DNA of 11,563 bases from assembly GCA_903822245.1 (NCBI GenBank), contig CAIJOE010000083.1:1-11563 (forward strand), written 5' to 3'. Source of the stretch: an uncultured Actinomycetes bacterium (GTDB lineage Bacteria > Actinomycetota > Actinomycetes > Nanopelagicales > Nanopelagicaceae). Made by a program: the position numbers and the translations under genes. Below, piece by piece: positions 1-8,071 of the stretch. The first letter of the stretch is position 1. Each line of letters begins with the position of its first letter. A model generated the notes under the pieces. It was given only the letters and a program-made list of their open reading frames with translations, was not told the DNA's origin and made no database searches.

Positions 1-45
1 GCTTATGCCTATGTCTGGCGCCGCGGTGGATTGGAATGGGATTAA
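1..45 (+). CDS. nuoA: NADH-quinone oxidoreductase subunit A, C-terminal end only (partial)
   Basis: Frame 1 from the first base reads [14 protein letters not shown] and stops at TAA (43-45). This matches the conserved C-terminus of actinobacterial NuoA, where the last transmembrane helix ends in a [14 protein letters not shown] tail. Everything upstream lies outside the window. NuoA is a small membrane subunit of complex I that sits beside NuoH, NuoJ and NuoK near the quinone cavity. Its stop codon lies four bases before the likely nuoB start at 50, which is the only non-coding gap in the window. Only 14 residues are visible, so the call rests on the tail motif plus its position directly before nuoB, where nuoA is expected. 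Confidence 0.9.
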   Translation, partial: AYAYVWRRGGLEWD

Positions 46-49
46 TCAA

Positions 50-604
50 ATGGGTCTAGAAGAAAAATTACCTGCTGGATTTGCGCTTACCACTGTTGAA
101 AAACTAGCTGGTTATATGCGCAAGAACTCATTGTGGCCTGCGACATTTGGTCTTGCTTGTTGCGCAATTGAGATGATGGCCTTTGGCGGTGGAAAACACG
201 ATGCTGCTCGTTTTGGTATGGAAGTTTTCCGCGCTTCACCACGTCAAGCAGATTTAATGATCGTTGCTGGTCGTGTTTCTAACAAGATGGCACCAGTACT
301 TCGTCAGATTTACGATCAAATGACCGCTCCGAAATGGGTTATTGCGATGGGTGCCTGCGCATCTTCCGGCGGAATGTTTAATAACTACGCCATAGTCCAA
401 GGTGTTGATCACGTCGTGCCAGTTGATATTTATCTGCCAGGTTGTCCGCCGCGTCCAGAAATGTTGATGGATGCAATTTTGAAGCTTCACGAACACATCG
501 GTAATGAAAAGCTTGGCGTTAACCGCGAGCAAATCATTCGCGAAGTTGAAGCTGCTGCGCTCGCCGCCAAACCAACTATTCAATTAAATGGGCTCCTTGC
601 ATGA
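50..604 (+). CDS. nuoB: NADH-quinone oxidoreductase subunit B (PSST/20 kDa, cluster N2)
   Basis: NuoB carries cluster N2, the last 4Fe-4S centre before quinone, and forms part of the quinone pocket with NuoD and NuoH. The 184-residue protein shows all ligands: the adjacent Cys37-Cys38 in LACCAIEMM, Cys103 in MGACASSGG and Cys132 in PGCPPRP. Length is typical for the family. I chose the ATG at 50 because the conserved actinobacterial start MGLEEKLP begins there and it follows the nuoA stop by 4 bases. In-frame ATGs at 5 and 11 would add 15 or 13 residues ([15 protein letters not shown]) that are simply the nuoA end read in another frame. A weak GGGA lies at 38-41. The stop overlaps the nuoC start by 4 nt (ATGA). 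The call is secure; the start is very likely. Confidence 0.97.
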   Translation: MGLEEKLPAGFALTTVEKLAGYMRKNSLWPATFGLACCAIEMMAFGGGKHDAARFGMEVFRASPRQADLMIVAGRVSNKMAPVLRQIYDQMTAPKWVIAMGACASSGGMFNNYAIVQGVDHVVPVDIYLPGCPPRPEMLMDAILKLHEHIGNEKLGVNREQIIREVEAAALAAKPTIQLNGLLA

Positions 605-1239
605 GCAACGAAAAAGGAATGTTTGGCGTCCACGGAAGCGGCGACACCTCAGGCTTTGGTGGGCTAGTCCGTAGTGGTGCAAGTACTGGTTCAGCAGAAC
701 GCCCGTATGGCAGTTACTTTGATGAGGTTACCGACGAATTAGAACGCGCCTATCCAGAATTTAGTGATGCCATTGAACGCGTAGTAATTCATTGCGGTGA
801 GTTAACTCTGCATGTTAAGGCGTCAAAGCTGGTTGAGACTGCATTTAAGCTTCGTGATACGCAATCACTTCGCTTTGAAATGTGTCTTGGGGTCAGTGGG
901 GTTCACTATCCAGAAGATAAGGATCGTGAAATGCATGCGGTCTATCCATTGCTTTCACTTACTCATAATCGTCGTATTCGATTAGAAGTTAGTGTCCCAG
1001 ATTCAAACCCACACATTCCCTCACTAGTTGAAGTCTGGGCTGGAAATAATTGGCACGAAAGAGAAACGTTTGACATGTTTGGAATTATTTTTGATGGGCA
1101 TCCAGGGCTAACAAGAATTTTGATGCCAGATGATTGGCCAGGCCACCCACAACGTAAAGATTATCCACTTGGTGGAATTCCGATTGAATATAAGGGTGCA
1201 ACGGTTCCAGCACCTTCAGAGCGCAGGTCATACCGATGA
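601..1239 (+). CDS. nuoC: NADH-quinone oxidoreductase subunit C (30 kDa)
   Basis: NuoC is a peripheral-arm subunit without cofactors that packs against NuoD and helps join the hydrophilic arm to the membrane arm. The 212-residue protein has the 30-kDa subunit signature at about residues 153-178: [20 protein letters not shown] followed by ILMPDDW, then the QRKDYPLGG segment. The N-terminus ([19 protein letters not shown], from residue 6) is the glycine-rich head seen in actinobacterial NuoC, which supports the ATG at 601. The start overlaps the nuoB stop as ATGA with no convincing Shine-Dalgarno sequence, so initiation probably depends on coupling to nuoB. It is a stand-alone gene, not a nuoCD fusion as in enterobacteria. 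Its stop overlaps nuoD by 4 nt. Confidence 0.97.
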   Translation: MSNEKGMFGVHGSGDTSGFGGLVRSGASTGSAERPYGSYFDEVTDELERAYPEFSDAIERVVIHCGELTLHVKASKLVETAFKLRDTQSLRFEMCLGVSGVHYPEDKDREMHAVYPLLSLTHNRRIRLEVSVPDSNPHIPSLVEVWAGNNWHERETFDMFGIIFDGHPGLTRILMPDDWPGHPQRKDYPLGGIPIEYKGATVPAPSERRSYR

Positions 1240-2576
1240 CAATTAATAATGATGCATATGCACCATCACAAGAAACTACAGAAGGTCGCGTTTATTCGGT
1301 AACCGGTGGCGATTGGGATTCACTTGTAACTGAGATTGGCCAGGCTAAAGAAGAGCGCGTAGTTGTAAATATGGGACCACAGCACCCGTCAACTCACGGT
1401 GTGCTTCGTTTAGTTCTTGAACTCGAAGGCGAAACGATTACTGAAGCACGTGCCGGTATTGGTTATCTTCACACCGGTATTGAAAAGAACACGGAATATC
1501 GCTCTTGGACCCAAGGAGTTACTTTTGTAACCCGCATGGACTACTTAGCGCCAATTTTTAATGAAACTGCTTATTGTCTGTCACTTGAAAAGCTTTTAGG
1601 AATAACAAATGACGTTCCGGTGCGCGCCAGTGAAATCCGCGTCTTAATGATGGAGTTAAATCGAATTTCCTCACACATGGTCGCCCTAGGTACTGGCGCC
1701 CTTGAATTAGGCGCCCTTTCACCAATGATTTTTGCCTTCCGTGAACGTGAATTAGTGCTGGACCTCTTTGAATACATCTCAGGTCTTCGTATGAATATGG
1801 CTTATGTGCGCCCGGGCGGAGTTGCTCAAGATCTACCTAAGGGAGCAACCAAGCGAATTCGTGAAACCGTTTCACAATTGCGAACTAACTTTAAAGACAA
1901 TGCAAGGCTGCTAATTGGTAACACTATTTGGATGAAGCGCACTCAAGGTATTGGTTACTTAGATTTAGCCGGTTGCACCACTCTTGGAATTACTGGACCA
2001 GTACTTCGCTCTGCCGGACTTCCATGGGATCTACGTAAGACTCAGCCATATTGTGGCTATGAGAATTATGAATTTGATGTAATCACTACCGAGTCATGTG
2101 ATGTGTATGGTCGTTTCTTGATTCGTATGGAAGAACTTGAGCAGTCATTACGTATTATCGAACAAGCTTGCGACAAGCTAGATATTTCCGAAGGGCAACC
2201 AGTAATGGTCGCCGATAAGAAGATTGCTTGGCCAGCACAACTTTCAGTCGGTAAAGATGGCATGGGTAATTCACTTGACCATATTCGCGAAATCATGGGC
2301 GAATCAATGGAATCACTAATTCACCACTTCAAGATTGTTACTGAAGGTTTTCGTGTTCCAGCTGGACAGTCCTATGCCGCAGTTGAATCACCTCGTGGTG
2401 AGACTGGCGTTCACTTGGTATCTGACGGTGGAACTCGGCCATACCGAGTTCACTTCCGTGAACCATCTTTCAATAATCTCCAAGCAACATCAGCAATGGC
2501 TGAAGGCGGAATGATCGCTGACGTTATTGGCGCAGTTGCCTCTATTGATCCTGTTATGGGTGGTGTTGATCGCTAA
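1236..2576 (+). CDS. nuoD: NADH-quinone oxidoreductase subunit D (49 kDa, quinone site)
   Basis: NuoD forms most of the quinone-binding pocket with NuoB and is related to the large subunit of NiFe hydrogenases. The 446-residue protein has the loop GPQHPSTHG at 47-55. His54 and Tyr103 (in RMDYL) align with Thermus Nqo4 His38 and Tyr87, the quinone headgroup ligands, with the same offset of 16. Further family blocks are [19 protein letters not shown] and, near the C-terminus, [20 protein letters not shown]. It ends [11 protein letters not shown], the expected tail. The hydrogenase metal-binding cysteines are not expected in this family and no CxxC pair is seen. The start overlaps the nuoC stop (ATGA); a weak AGGT lies at 1225-1228, 7 nt upstream. 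The stop shares one base with nuoE (TAATG). Confidence 0.98.
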   Translation: MTINNDAYAPSQETTEGRVYSVTGGDWDSLVTEIGQAKEERVVVNMGPQHPSTHGVLRLVLELEGETITEARAGIGYLHTGIEKNTEYRSWTQGVTFVTRMDYLAPIFNETAYCLSLEKLLGITNDVPVRASEIRVLMMELNRISSHMVALGTGALELGALSPMIFAFRERELVLDLFEYISGLRMNMAYVRPGGVAQDLPKGATKRIRETVSQLRTNFKDNARLLIGNTIWMKRTQGIGYLDLAGCTTLGITGPVLRSAGLPWDLRKTQPYCGYENYEFDVITTESCDVYGRFLIRMEELEQSLRIIEQACDKLDISEGQPVMVADKKIAWPAQLSVGKDGMGNSLDHIREIMGESMESLIHHFKIVTEGFRVPAGQSYAAVESPRGETGVHLVSDGGTRPYRVHFREPSFNNLQATSAMAEGGMIADVIGAVASIDPVMGGVDR

Positions 2577-3211
2577 TGTCAGCTACAGATTTTACAACCG
2601 AACAAATTGCAATCATGGATAAAATTATTTCTCGCTATCCAAGATCGCGTTCAGCGGTAATGCCACTGCTTCACTATGTTCAATCTATTGATGGGTTTGT
2701 ATCGCCACGTGGGATTGAAAAAATTGCCGAGATTCTCGAGCTAGCCACCGCTGAAGTAACTGCCGTTTCCTCCTTCTATACCCAATACCTAACCAAACCA
2801 GTCGGTGAGTATCACGTTGGCGTTTGCATAAACACACTATGCGCAGTCATGGGCGGGGATGCAATTTATGACTCTGTTTCAGATCACCTAGGTATAGGCA
2901 ATCACGAAACAACAAAAGATGGCAAAGTTTCACTAGAACGAATTGAATGTAATGCGGCTTGTGATTACGCGCCTGTTGTAATGGTCAATTGGGAGTTTTA
3001 CGATAACCAAACCCCACAATCTGTAAACGATTTAGTTGATGCTGCGCGTGCTGGAAATCCACCAGCCCCAACTCGTGGTCCAAACAAGCTTCGCACGTGG
3101 AAAGAGAATTCAGCGGTTCTAGCTGGGCTAGACGATGGTCTGGCAAATGAAGGTATCTCTGCAGGTGAAGCATCACTTCGCGGTTTGAAGATTGCGAAGG
3201 ATTCAAAATAA
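2576..3211 (+). CDS. nuoE: NADH-quinone oxidoreductase subunit E (24 kDa, cluster N1a)
   Basis: NuoE holds the 2Fe-2S cluster N1a next to the FMN of NuoF in the NADH-input module. The 211-residue protein has a helical N-terminal part (about 5-75) with the ISRYPRSRSAVMPLLHYVQ block, then a thioredoxin-like ferredoxin domain. The four ligands are Cys84 and Cys89 (CINTLC) and Cys125 and Cys129 (ECNAACDYAP). After about residue 150 comes a proline- and charge-rich tail, longer than in E. coli NuoE (about 166 aa) but in keeping with the extended actinobacterial proteins. The start ATG shares one base with the nuoD stop. A GGTGGTG at 2559-2565 lies 10 nt upstream, a poor Shine-Dalgarno match. The stop shares one base with nuoF. 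Confidence 0.97.
   Translation: MSATDFTTEQIAIMDKIISRYPRSRSAVMPLLHYVQSIDGFVSPRGIEKIAEILELATAEVTAVSSFYTQYLTKPVGEYHVGVCINTLCAVMGGDAIYDSVSDHLGIGNHETTKDGKVSLERIECNAACDYAPVVMVNWEFYDNQTPQSVNDLVDAARAGNPPAPTRGPNKLRTWKENSAVLAGLDDGLANEGISAGEASLRGLKIAKDSK
3197..3201 (+). promoter_or_regulatory. Shine-Dalgarno sequence of nuoF
   Basis: AAGGA lies inside the 3' end of nuoE, 9 nt before the nuoF ATG at 3211. It matches the anti-Shine-Dalgarno complement and supports this start. nuoF can therefore recruit ribosomes itself as well as through coupling to nuoE. Confidence 0.6.
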
Positions 3212-4512
3212 TGACAAAACTTCAACCAGTACTTTCAGCGCATTGGGACGAGAAGGATTCCTTCACAATAGAGGGATATAAGCGTCATGGTGGTTACAAA
3301 GCAGTAACTACTGCACTTGCCATGGAACCTGATGCTGTAATTCAAATGATTAAAGATTCAGGTCTGCGCGGTCGTGGCGGCGCCGGTTTTCCAACTGGAA
3401 GCAAGTGGGGCTTTATTCCACAAGGCGATAATAAAGATCATTATCTAGTTGTTAACGCTGATGAATCGGAACCTGGCACTTGTAAAGATATGCCACTTCT
3501 TCTAGCAAACCCACATTCACTTATTGAAGGAATCATTATTGGTTCCTATGCAATTCGCGCAAACCACGCTTTTATTTATCTTCGCGGCGAGGTTGTTCAC
3601 GTTTTTCGTCGCGTACAACAAGCAATCGAAGATGCTTACAAAGCGGGGCTACTTGGAAAGAATATTGGCGGAAAAGGTTTTGATTTAGAATTAACTTTGC
3701 ATGCAGGTGCTGGTGCTTATATTTGCGGTGAAGAGACTGCGCTTCTAGATTCCCTAGAAGGTTTTCGTGGGCAACCTCGCTTACGACCACCATTTCCTGC
3801 GATCGCCGGCCTTTATGCCAAGCCAACCGTGGTTAATAACGTTGAATCAATTGCCTCAGTTCCAGCAATTATTGCTAATGGGATTGAATGGTTCCAATCA
3901 TTGGGAACTGAAAAAAGTAAGGGGTTCACTCTTTACTCACTTTCTGGCCATGTTGAGAATCCAGGACAGTTTGAAGCACCGCTAGGAATCACTCTTCGTG
4001 AAATTCTTGAACTATCTGGTGGTGTTCGTAAAGGTCACCATCTTAAGTTCTGGACTCCCGGAGGCTCATCAACTCCAATCTTTACGGCTGAACATTTAGA
4101 TGTTCCCCTTGATTATGAAGGTGTATCTGCTGCTGGTTCGATGCTTGGCACCAAAGCACTTCAAATCTTTGACGAAACAACTTGTGTTGTTCGGGCAGCG
4201 CTGCGGTGGTCTGAGTTCTACAAGCATGAATCATGTGGAAAGTGCACGCCATGTCGTGAGGGCACGTGGTGGTTAGTGCAAATGCTTCATGATCTAGAAG
4301 CTGGAAAAGGAACTGAAGCGGATCTAGAAAAGCTACTTGACCTTTGTGACAACATTGCAGGTCGCTCGTTCTGCGCACTTGCTGATGGCGCAGTTGCGCC
4401 AATTATTTCTTCGCTTAAGTATTTTCGCTCCGAATACCTAGAACACCAACGCAACGGTGGTTGCCCATTTGACCCAGTTGCATCTACCAATTTTTCGGTG
4501 GTGAATTCGTAA
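3211..4512 (+). CDS. nuoF: NADH-quinone oxidoreductase subunit F (51 kDa, NADH/FMN site, cluster N3)
   Basis: NuoF oxidises NADH, passes hydride to FMN and sends electrons to its 4Fe-4S cluster N3. The 433-residue length is typical. Visible in order are the glycine-rich FMN/NADH loop GLRGRGGAGFPTGSKW at 51-66, the NADESEPGTCKD block at 82-93, and the GAGAYICGEETALL loop from 166, with Glu174 and Glu175 in the nucleotide site. These are followed by a SLBB-type region, and the C-terminal N3 ligands Cys342, Cys345 and Cys348 (ESCGKCTPCREGT) with Cys388 (GRSFCALADGA). All key residues are intact. It works with NuoE and NuoG as the dehydrogenase module, and the three genes are adjacent here. The junctions to nuoE and nuoG are both one-base TAATG overlaps. 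Confidence 0.98.
   Translation: MTKLQPVLSAHWDEKDSFTIEGYKRHGGYKAVTTALAMEPDAVIQMIKDSGLRGRGGAGFPTGSKWGFIPQGDNKDHYLVVNADESEPGTCKDMPLLLANPHSLIEGIIIGSYAIRANHAFIYLRGEVVHVFRRVQQAIEDAYKAGLLGKNIGGKGFDLELTLHAGAGAYICGEETALLDSLEGFRGQPRLRPPFPAIAGLYAKPTVVNNVESIASVPAIIANGIEWFQSLGTEKSKGFTLYSLSGHVENPGQFEAPLGITLREILELSGGVRKGHHLKFWTPGGSSTPIFTAEHLDVPLDYEGVSAAGSMLGTKALQIFDETTCVVRAALRWSEFYKHESCGKCTPCREGTWWLVQMLHDLEAGKGTEADLEKLLDLCDNIAGRSFCALADGAVAPIISSLKYFRSEYLEHQRNGGCPFDPVASTNFSVVNS
4500..4504 (+). promoter_or_regulatory. Possible Shine-Dalgarno (GGTGA) of nuoG
   Basis: GGTGA, within GGTGGTGA at 4497-4504, matches the 3' half of the full AAGGAGGTGA complement of 16S rRNA. It ends 7 nt before the nuoG ATG at 4512 and lies within the last codons of nuoF. 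The match is short, so this is tentative. Confidence 0.35.
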
Positions 4513-6851
4513 TGACTCCGGAGCTATTAACTGAAGTAGAAATGATTACCGTTGTAATCGATGGCTTTGAAGTAACTGTCCCAAAGGGGACTCTGGTTAT
4601 TCGCGCCGCAGAAAAGCTGGGAATTCAAATTCCTCGATTCTGTGACCATCCACTTCTTTCACCAGCAGGTGCTTGTCGCCAATGTTTGGTTGATATTGAA
4701 ATTAATGGCCGCGCATTTCCAAAACCACAGGCTTCTTGCACGATACCGGTAGAGAACAACATGATTGTAAAGACTCAGCTTTCATCACCAGTTGCGGATA
4801 AAGCGCAAAAGGGAGTCATGGAGTTGTTGCTCATTAACCACCCATTAGATTGTCCAGTCTGTGACAAGGGTGGTGAATGTCCCCTTCAAAATCAAGCTAT
4901 GAGTAATGGGCGTCCAGAATCTCGTTACGAAGGCGTGAAGCGAACATTTGATAAACCAGTTTCGATATCTTCACAAGTTCTTCTAGACCGGGAGCGTTGC
5001 GTACTTTGTGCTCGATGCACTCGCTTCTCAGATGAAATTGCTGGTGATCCATTTATCACTCTCAATGAACGTGGCGCTCTGCAACAAGTAGGTATTTATG
5101 AGAATGATCCTTTTGAGTCATATTACTCAGGAAACACAGTTCAGATTTGTCCAGTAGGAGCGCTAACTGGCGCTTCTTATCGATTCCGATCTCGTCCTTT
5201 TGATTTGATTTCGGTTGATTCTGCTTGTGAGCACTGCGCATCTGGTTGTGCAATGCGTACTGACATTCGTCGCGGAAAGACGCTTCGTCGTCTTGCCGGT
5301 GAAGATGCTTTAGTTAATGAAGAGTGGAACTGCGATAAAGGTCGCTGGGCGTTTAAGTATTTAGCAGCAAGAGAACGTGTGACATCTCCAATGATTCGTG
5401 GGGAAGATGGTGAATTACACGAAGCGTCTTGGCCGCAGGCAATTGCCGCCGCAGCTAATGGTTTGAAAGGTAAGCGAGCAGGCGTTCTAGTTGGTGGCCG
5501 CGCTACTTTGGAAGATGCATATGGTTATTCCAAGTTTGCCCGCGTGGCACTTGGCACAAACGATATTGATTTCCGCTCCCGCCCACATTCAGATGAAGAG
5601 ACATCTTTTATTGCAGGCGTAGCAGCTTATTCGACTACAACTTACAAAGATATAGACAAAGCAGATCATGTAGTTCTTCTTGGCTTTGAGCCAGAAGATG
5701 AATCACCAATTGTGTTCCTTCGCATCTTTAAGCAAGTAAAGAAGCGTGGTCTACTTGTTACAAGTGATGCTCCTTATGCAAGCCGTGGTTCAGTGAAGTT
5801 AAAGGCAAAGTTGGTTTCAACTATTTCTGAAGTGTCAGGACTTACTGAAAAGAGCGTAGTAATTCTTGGTGAGCGCTTAGCTGAAACAACTGGCGCACTA
5901 TCTGCCGCAGTTGAATTAGCCGAAAAGGCTGGTGCCAAAATTGCTTGGATTCCGCGGCGTGCAGGTGAACGTGGCGCAATCGAATCTGGCGCAATTGCAA
6001 ATCTTCTTCCAGGTGGTCGCCCAATTACTGACATCGCTGCTCGCGTAGATATTCAAAGTGCATGGTCGGTTTCATCACTTCCAATTACTCCTGGTCGTTC
6101 CACCTCTGAAATATTGAGCGCACTTGCGCTCGGCTCAGATAATGTGAGCGCACTCGATGCCGTTGTTATAGGCGGTGTTGATCCAATGGATATCTCAAAT
6201 CAAGGTCTTTCACAACTTCTAAATACTTTTGTAGTTTCACTTGAAATCTCACACAGCGCAGTTACTGCAATCGCAGATGTTGTTTTGCCCGTAGCTGCAG
6301 TTGTTGAAAAGAGTGGAACTTTCCTTGATTGGCAAGGTAGCCCACGAGCATTTGAAAAGGGAATTACCGAAGCACTTAATCGTAGCGATGTAAGAATCCT
6401 TTCGATGATTGCTGAAGAGATTGGTTCCCCAATTGAACTTCCAACCGTTGCTGCTACTCGTCGCGAAATAGAAGCACTTGGTAAGTGGGATGGCGCAAAG
6501 GCTGAGTTCACAAAAGTTTCACTAGCAAGCAAGAGTGCTTCAGGAGATAAGTTAACCCTTAGCTCTTGGCGCCAACTACTTGACCTTGGAACCTTGCAGG
6601 CTGGCGAAGCCAATTTGGCTGGCACTGCGCGCACTGCAGTTGCTCATATTTCAGCAAATCGAGCCGCGAGCCTTGGAGTTAGCGAAGGACAAAACGTTCG
6701 CATCTCTTCAGATCTTGGATCAATAATTCTTCCTGTAGCAATATCAAAAATGTCAGATGAATCAATCTGGGTGCCACGTAATTCACAAGGCTCGCAAGTA
6801 ATTGCAAACCTAGGTTTTGTGGGCGGTCAAGTTACGGTGGTGAAGGCATGA
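4512..6851 (+). CDS. nuoG: NADH-quinone oxidoreductase subunit G (75 kDa, clusters N1b, N5, N4, N7)
   Basis: NuoG is the largest peripheral subunit and carries the iron-sulfur wire from NuoF towards NuoI. The 779-residue protein starts with a 2Fe-2S ferredoxin domain with ligands Cys44, 55, 58 and 76 (N1b). Next is the His-Cys3 motif His110, Cys114, 117 and 123 (N5), then Cys163, 166, 169 and 213 for a 4Fe-4S centre (N4). Cys239, 242, 246 and 274 (CX2CX3CX27C) bind the off-pathway N7 cluster found only in some bacteria. The rest resembles a molybdopterin oxidoreductase fold without an evident catalytic cofactor role, and the last ~95 residues look like the dinucleotide-binding domain. Length is near that of other actinobacterial NuoG. 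A second in-frame ATG at 4542 (Met11) directly precedes the ferredoxin fold. I prefer 4512 because it forms the same TAATG coupling used at other junctions. Confidence 0.97.
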   Translation: MTPELLTEVEMITVVIDGFEVTVPKGTLVIRAAEKLGIQIPRFCDHPLLSPAGACRQCLVDIEINGRAFPKPQASCTIPVENNMIVKTQLSSPVADKAQKGVMELLLINHPLDCPVCDKGGECPLQNQAMSNGRPESRYEGVKRTFDKPVSISSQVLLDRERCVLCARCTRFSDEIAGDPFITLNERGALQQVGIYENDPFESYYSGNTVQICPVGALTGASYRFRSRPFDLISVDSACEHCASGCAMRTDIRRGKTLRRLAGEDALVNEEWNCDKGRWAFKYLAARERVTSPMIRGEDGELHEASWPQAIAAAANGLKGKRAGVLVGGRATLEDAYGYSKFARVALGTNDIDFRSRPHSDEETSFIAGVAAYSTTTYKDIDKADHVVLLGFEPEDESPIVFLRIFKQVKKRGLLVTSDAPYASRGSVKLKAKLVSTISEVSGLTEKSVVILGERLAETTGALSAAVELAEKAGAKIAWIPRRAGERGAIESGAIANLLPGGRPITDIAARVDIQSAWSVSSLPITPGRSTSEILSALALGSDNVSALDAVVIGGVDPMDISNQGLSQLLNTFVVSLEISHSAVTAIADVVLPVAAVVEKSGTFLDWQGSPRAFEKGITEALNRSDVRILSMIAEEIGSPIELPTVAATRREIEALGKWDGAKAEFTKVSLASKSASGDKLTLSSWRQLLDLGTLQAGEANLAGTARTAVAHISANRAASLGVSEGQNVRISSDLGSIILPVAISKMSDESIWVPRNSQGSQVIANLGFVGGQVTVVKA
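6839..6843 (+). promoter_or_regulatory. Possible Shine-Dalgarno (GGTGA) of nuoH
   Basis: GGTGA, within GGTGGTGA at 6836-6843, ends 4 nt before the nuoH ATG at 6848. That is suitable spacing for a site pairing through the 3' half of the AAGGAGGTGA complement. It is the same octamer seen before nuoG. It lies within the last codons of nuoG. Tentative. Confidence 0.4.
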
Positions 6852-8071
6852 ATACATTAGAACTACTTGGAAAAGATCCTGGCTGGCTGACTGCTGTTAA
6901 AGGTTTGATTGTCTTTGTAATCTGCGTTCTTGCCACTTTGGTTTCAATTGTCATGGAGCGCAAGATTGTTTCTTGGATGCAGATGCGAATTGGTCCAAAC
7001 CGAACTGGGCCTGGTGGCTCACTTCAATCACTTGCCGATGGCGTGAAGCTTGCTCTTAAGGAAGACATCATTCCGGCTGCTGCCGATCGAATAGTTTTTG
7101 TAATTGCGCCAGTTATTTCGGTAACTGCCTGCTTTATGTCTTTTGCAGTTATTCCAATGACTGGGGTTGTAAATCTCTTTGGATATAAGACTTTGTTGCA
7201 ATTAACTGATATTCCAGTAGGAGTTCTCTATATTTTAGCTGTCGCCTCATTTGGTGTTTATGGCATTGTGCTAGCGGGTTGGTCTTCAGGTTCAACCTAT
7301 CCACTACTTGGCGGCTTGCGCTCAAGTGCGCAAGTTATTTCCTATGAAGTAGCAATGGGGCTTTCCCTTGTTGCAGTATTTATTTACTCCGGGTCAATGT
7401 CCACAAATGCAATTATCGCTGCGCAGCACAATTGGTGGTTTGGTGTAACGCTTTTCCCATCTTTTGTTATTTATGCGATTTCAATGGTTGGCGAAACCAA
7501 CCGAGCACCATTTGACTTGGCTGAAGCAGAAGGTGAATTAGTTGGTGGCTTCCATACTGAATACAGCTCGCTTAAATTTGCACTCTTCTTCTTGGCTGAA
7601 TATGTAAACATCATTGGAGTTTCCGCTCTAGCCTCCACGTTATTCCTTGGTGGTTACCACGCTCTTCCTGGTCTAGGTTTTACTGAGAATTGGCTTGGTG
7701 GTTGGTTTACATTGATTTGGTTCTTAGCCAAAGTCTCATTCTTCTTCTACATTTTCGTTTGGCTGCGTGGCACATTGCCACGAATGCGTTACGACCAGTT
7801 CATGAAATTTGGTTGGAAAGTCTTGATTCCAGTTAGTTTGGTATGGATCATGATCGTTTCCACTCTGCGCTTGATGTCAAACAATGGTGCTTCACGAGTA
7901 GTAGTGAGCAGTTTTGCCGTAGGAGTTGTTCTGGTAATTCTGACCGTCATGCAATTCATGGAAAGCTCAAAGAAGAAGCGAGAAATCGAGGATCAATTAG
8001 GCGATGTTTTAGCCCCATCTTTCCCAGTTCCTGAACTTCCTACTAAGAAGACGGATGCGCTAAATGGATAA
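6848..8071 (+). CDS. nuoH: NADH-quinone oxidoreductase subunit H (ND1, quinone channel)
   Basis: NuoH is the membrane subunit that docks the peripheral arm, forms the entry to the quinone cavity and links quinone reduction to proton pumping. The 407-residue protein has hydrophobic helices starting at about residue 17. It contains the first conserved loop [20 protein letters not shown] at 36-55 and the acidic third loop [15 protein letters not shown] at 216-230, followed by [10 protein letters not shown]. Glu37, Glu167, Asp223, Glu226, Glu228 and Glu230 are the conserved carboxylates of the family. E. coli NuoH has about 325 residues. Here an extra hydrophobic segment (about 351-370) and a charged tail (about 371-407) follow, an extension of the kind seen in actinobacterial NuoH. 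The ATG overlaps the nuoG stop (ATGA), and the stop lies inside nuoI (8-nt overlap). Confidence 0.98.
   Translation: MNTLELLGKDPGWLTAVKGLIVFVICVLATLVSIVMERKIVSWMQMRIGPNRTGPGGSLQSLADGVKLALKEDIIPAAADRIVFVIAPVISVTACFMSFAVIPMTGVVNLFGYKTLLQLTDIPVGVLYILAVASFGVYGIVLAGWSSGSTYPLLGGLRSSAQVISYEVAMGLSLVAVFIYSGSMSTNAIIAAQHNWWFGVTLFPSFVIYAISMVGETNRAPFDLAEAEGELVGGFHTEYSSLKFALFFLAEYVNIIGVSALASTLFLGGYHALPGLGFTENWLGGWFTLIWFLAKVSFFFYIFVWLRGTLPRMRYDQFMKFGWKVLIPVSLVWIMIVSTLRLMSNNGASRVVVSSFAVGVVLVILTVMQFMESSKKKREIEDQLGDVLAPSFPVPELPTKKTDALNG

Noticed and set aside
254..583. A 109-codon open frame on the - strand opposite nuoB
   Set aside because: It is antisense to conserved NuoB coding sequence including the Cys103 and Cys132 motifs; no recognisable domain.
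2985..3225. Two overlapping - strand open frames opposite the nuoE tail, considered because the NuoE C-terminus is poorly conserved
   Set aside because: The + strand frame continues smoothly into a TAATG junction with nuoF and has a Shine-Dalgarno for nuoF inside it; the - strand frames have no recognisable motif or start signal.
4082..4402. A 106-codon open frame on the - strand opposite nuoF
   Set aside because: It is antisense to the N3-cluster region of nuoF; Gln/His-rich composition is what reverse-complemented coding sequence gives here.
4542..4544. Alternative nuoG start at Met11
   Set aside because: Possible, since it directly precedes the ferredoxin domain, but it lacks a well-spaced Shine-Dalgarno, whereas 4512 forms the TAATG overlap used at D/E, E/F and K/L. 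Not excluded.
6200..6634. A 144-codon open frame on the - strand opposite nuoG
   Set aside because: It lies wholly inside the well-supported nuoG and its translation is low-complexity Ser/Arg/Ala-rich with no family resemblance; it is a by-product of codon bias on the opposite strand.
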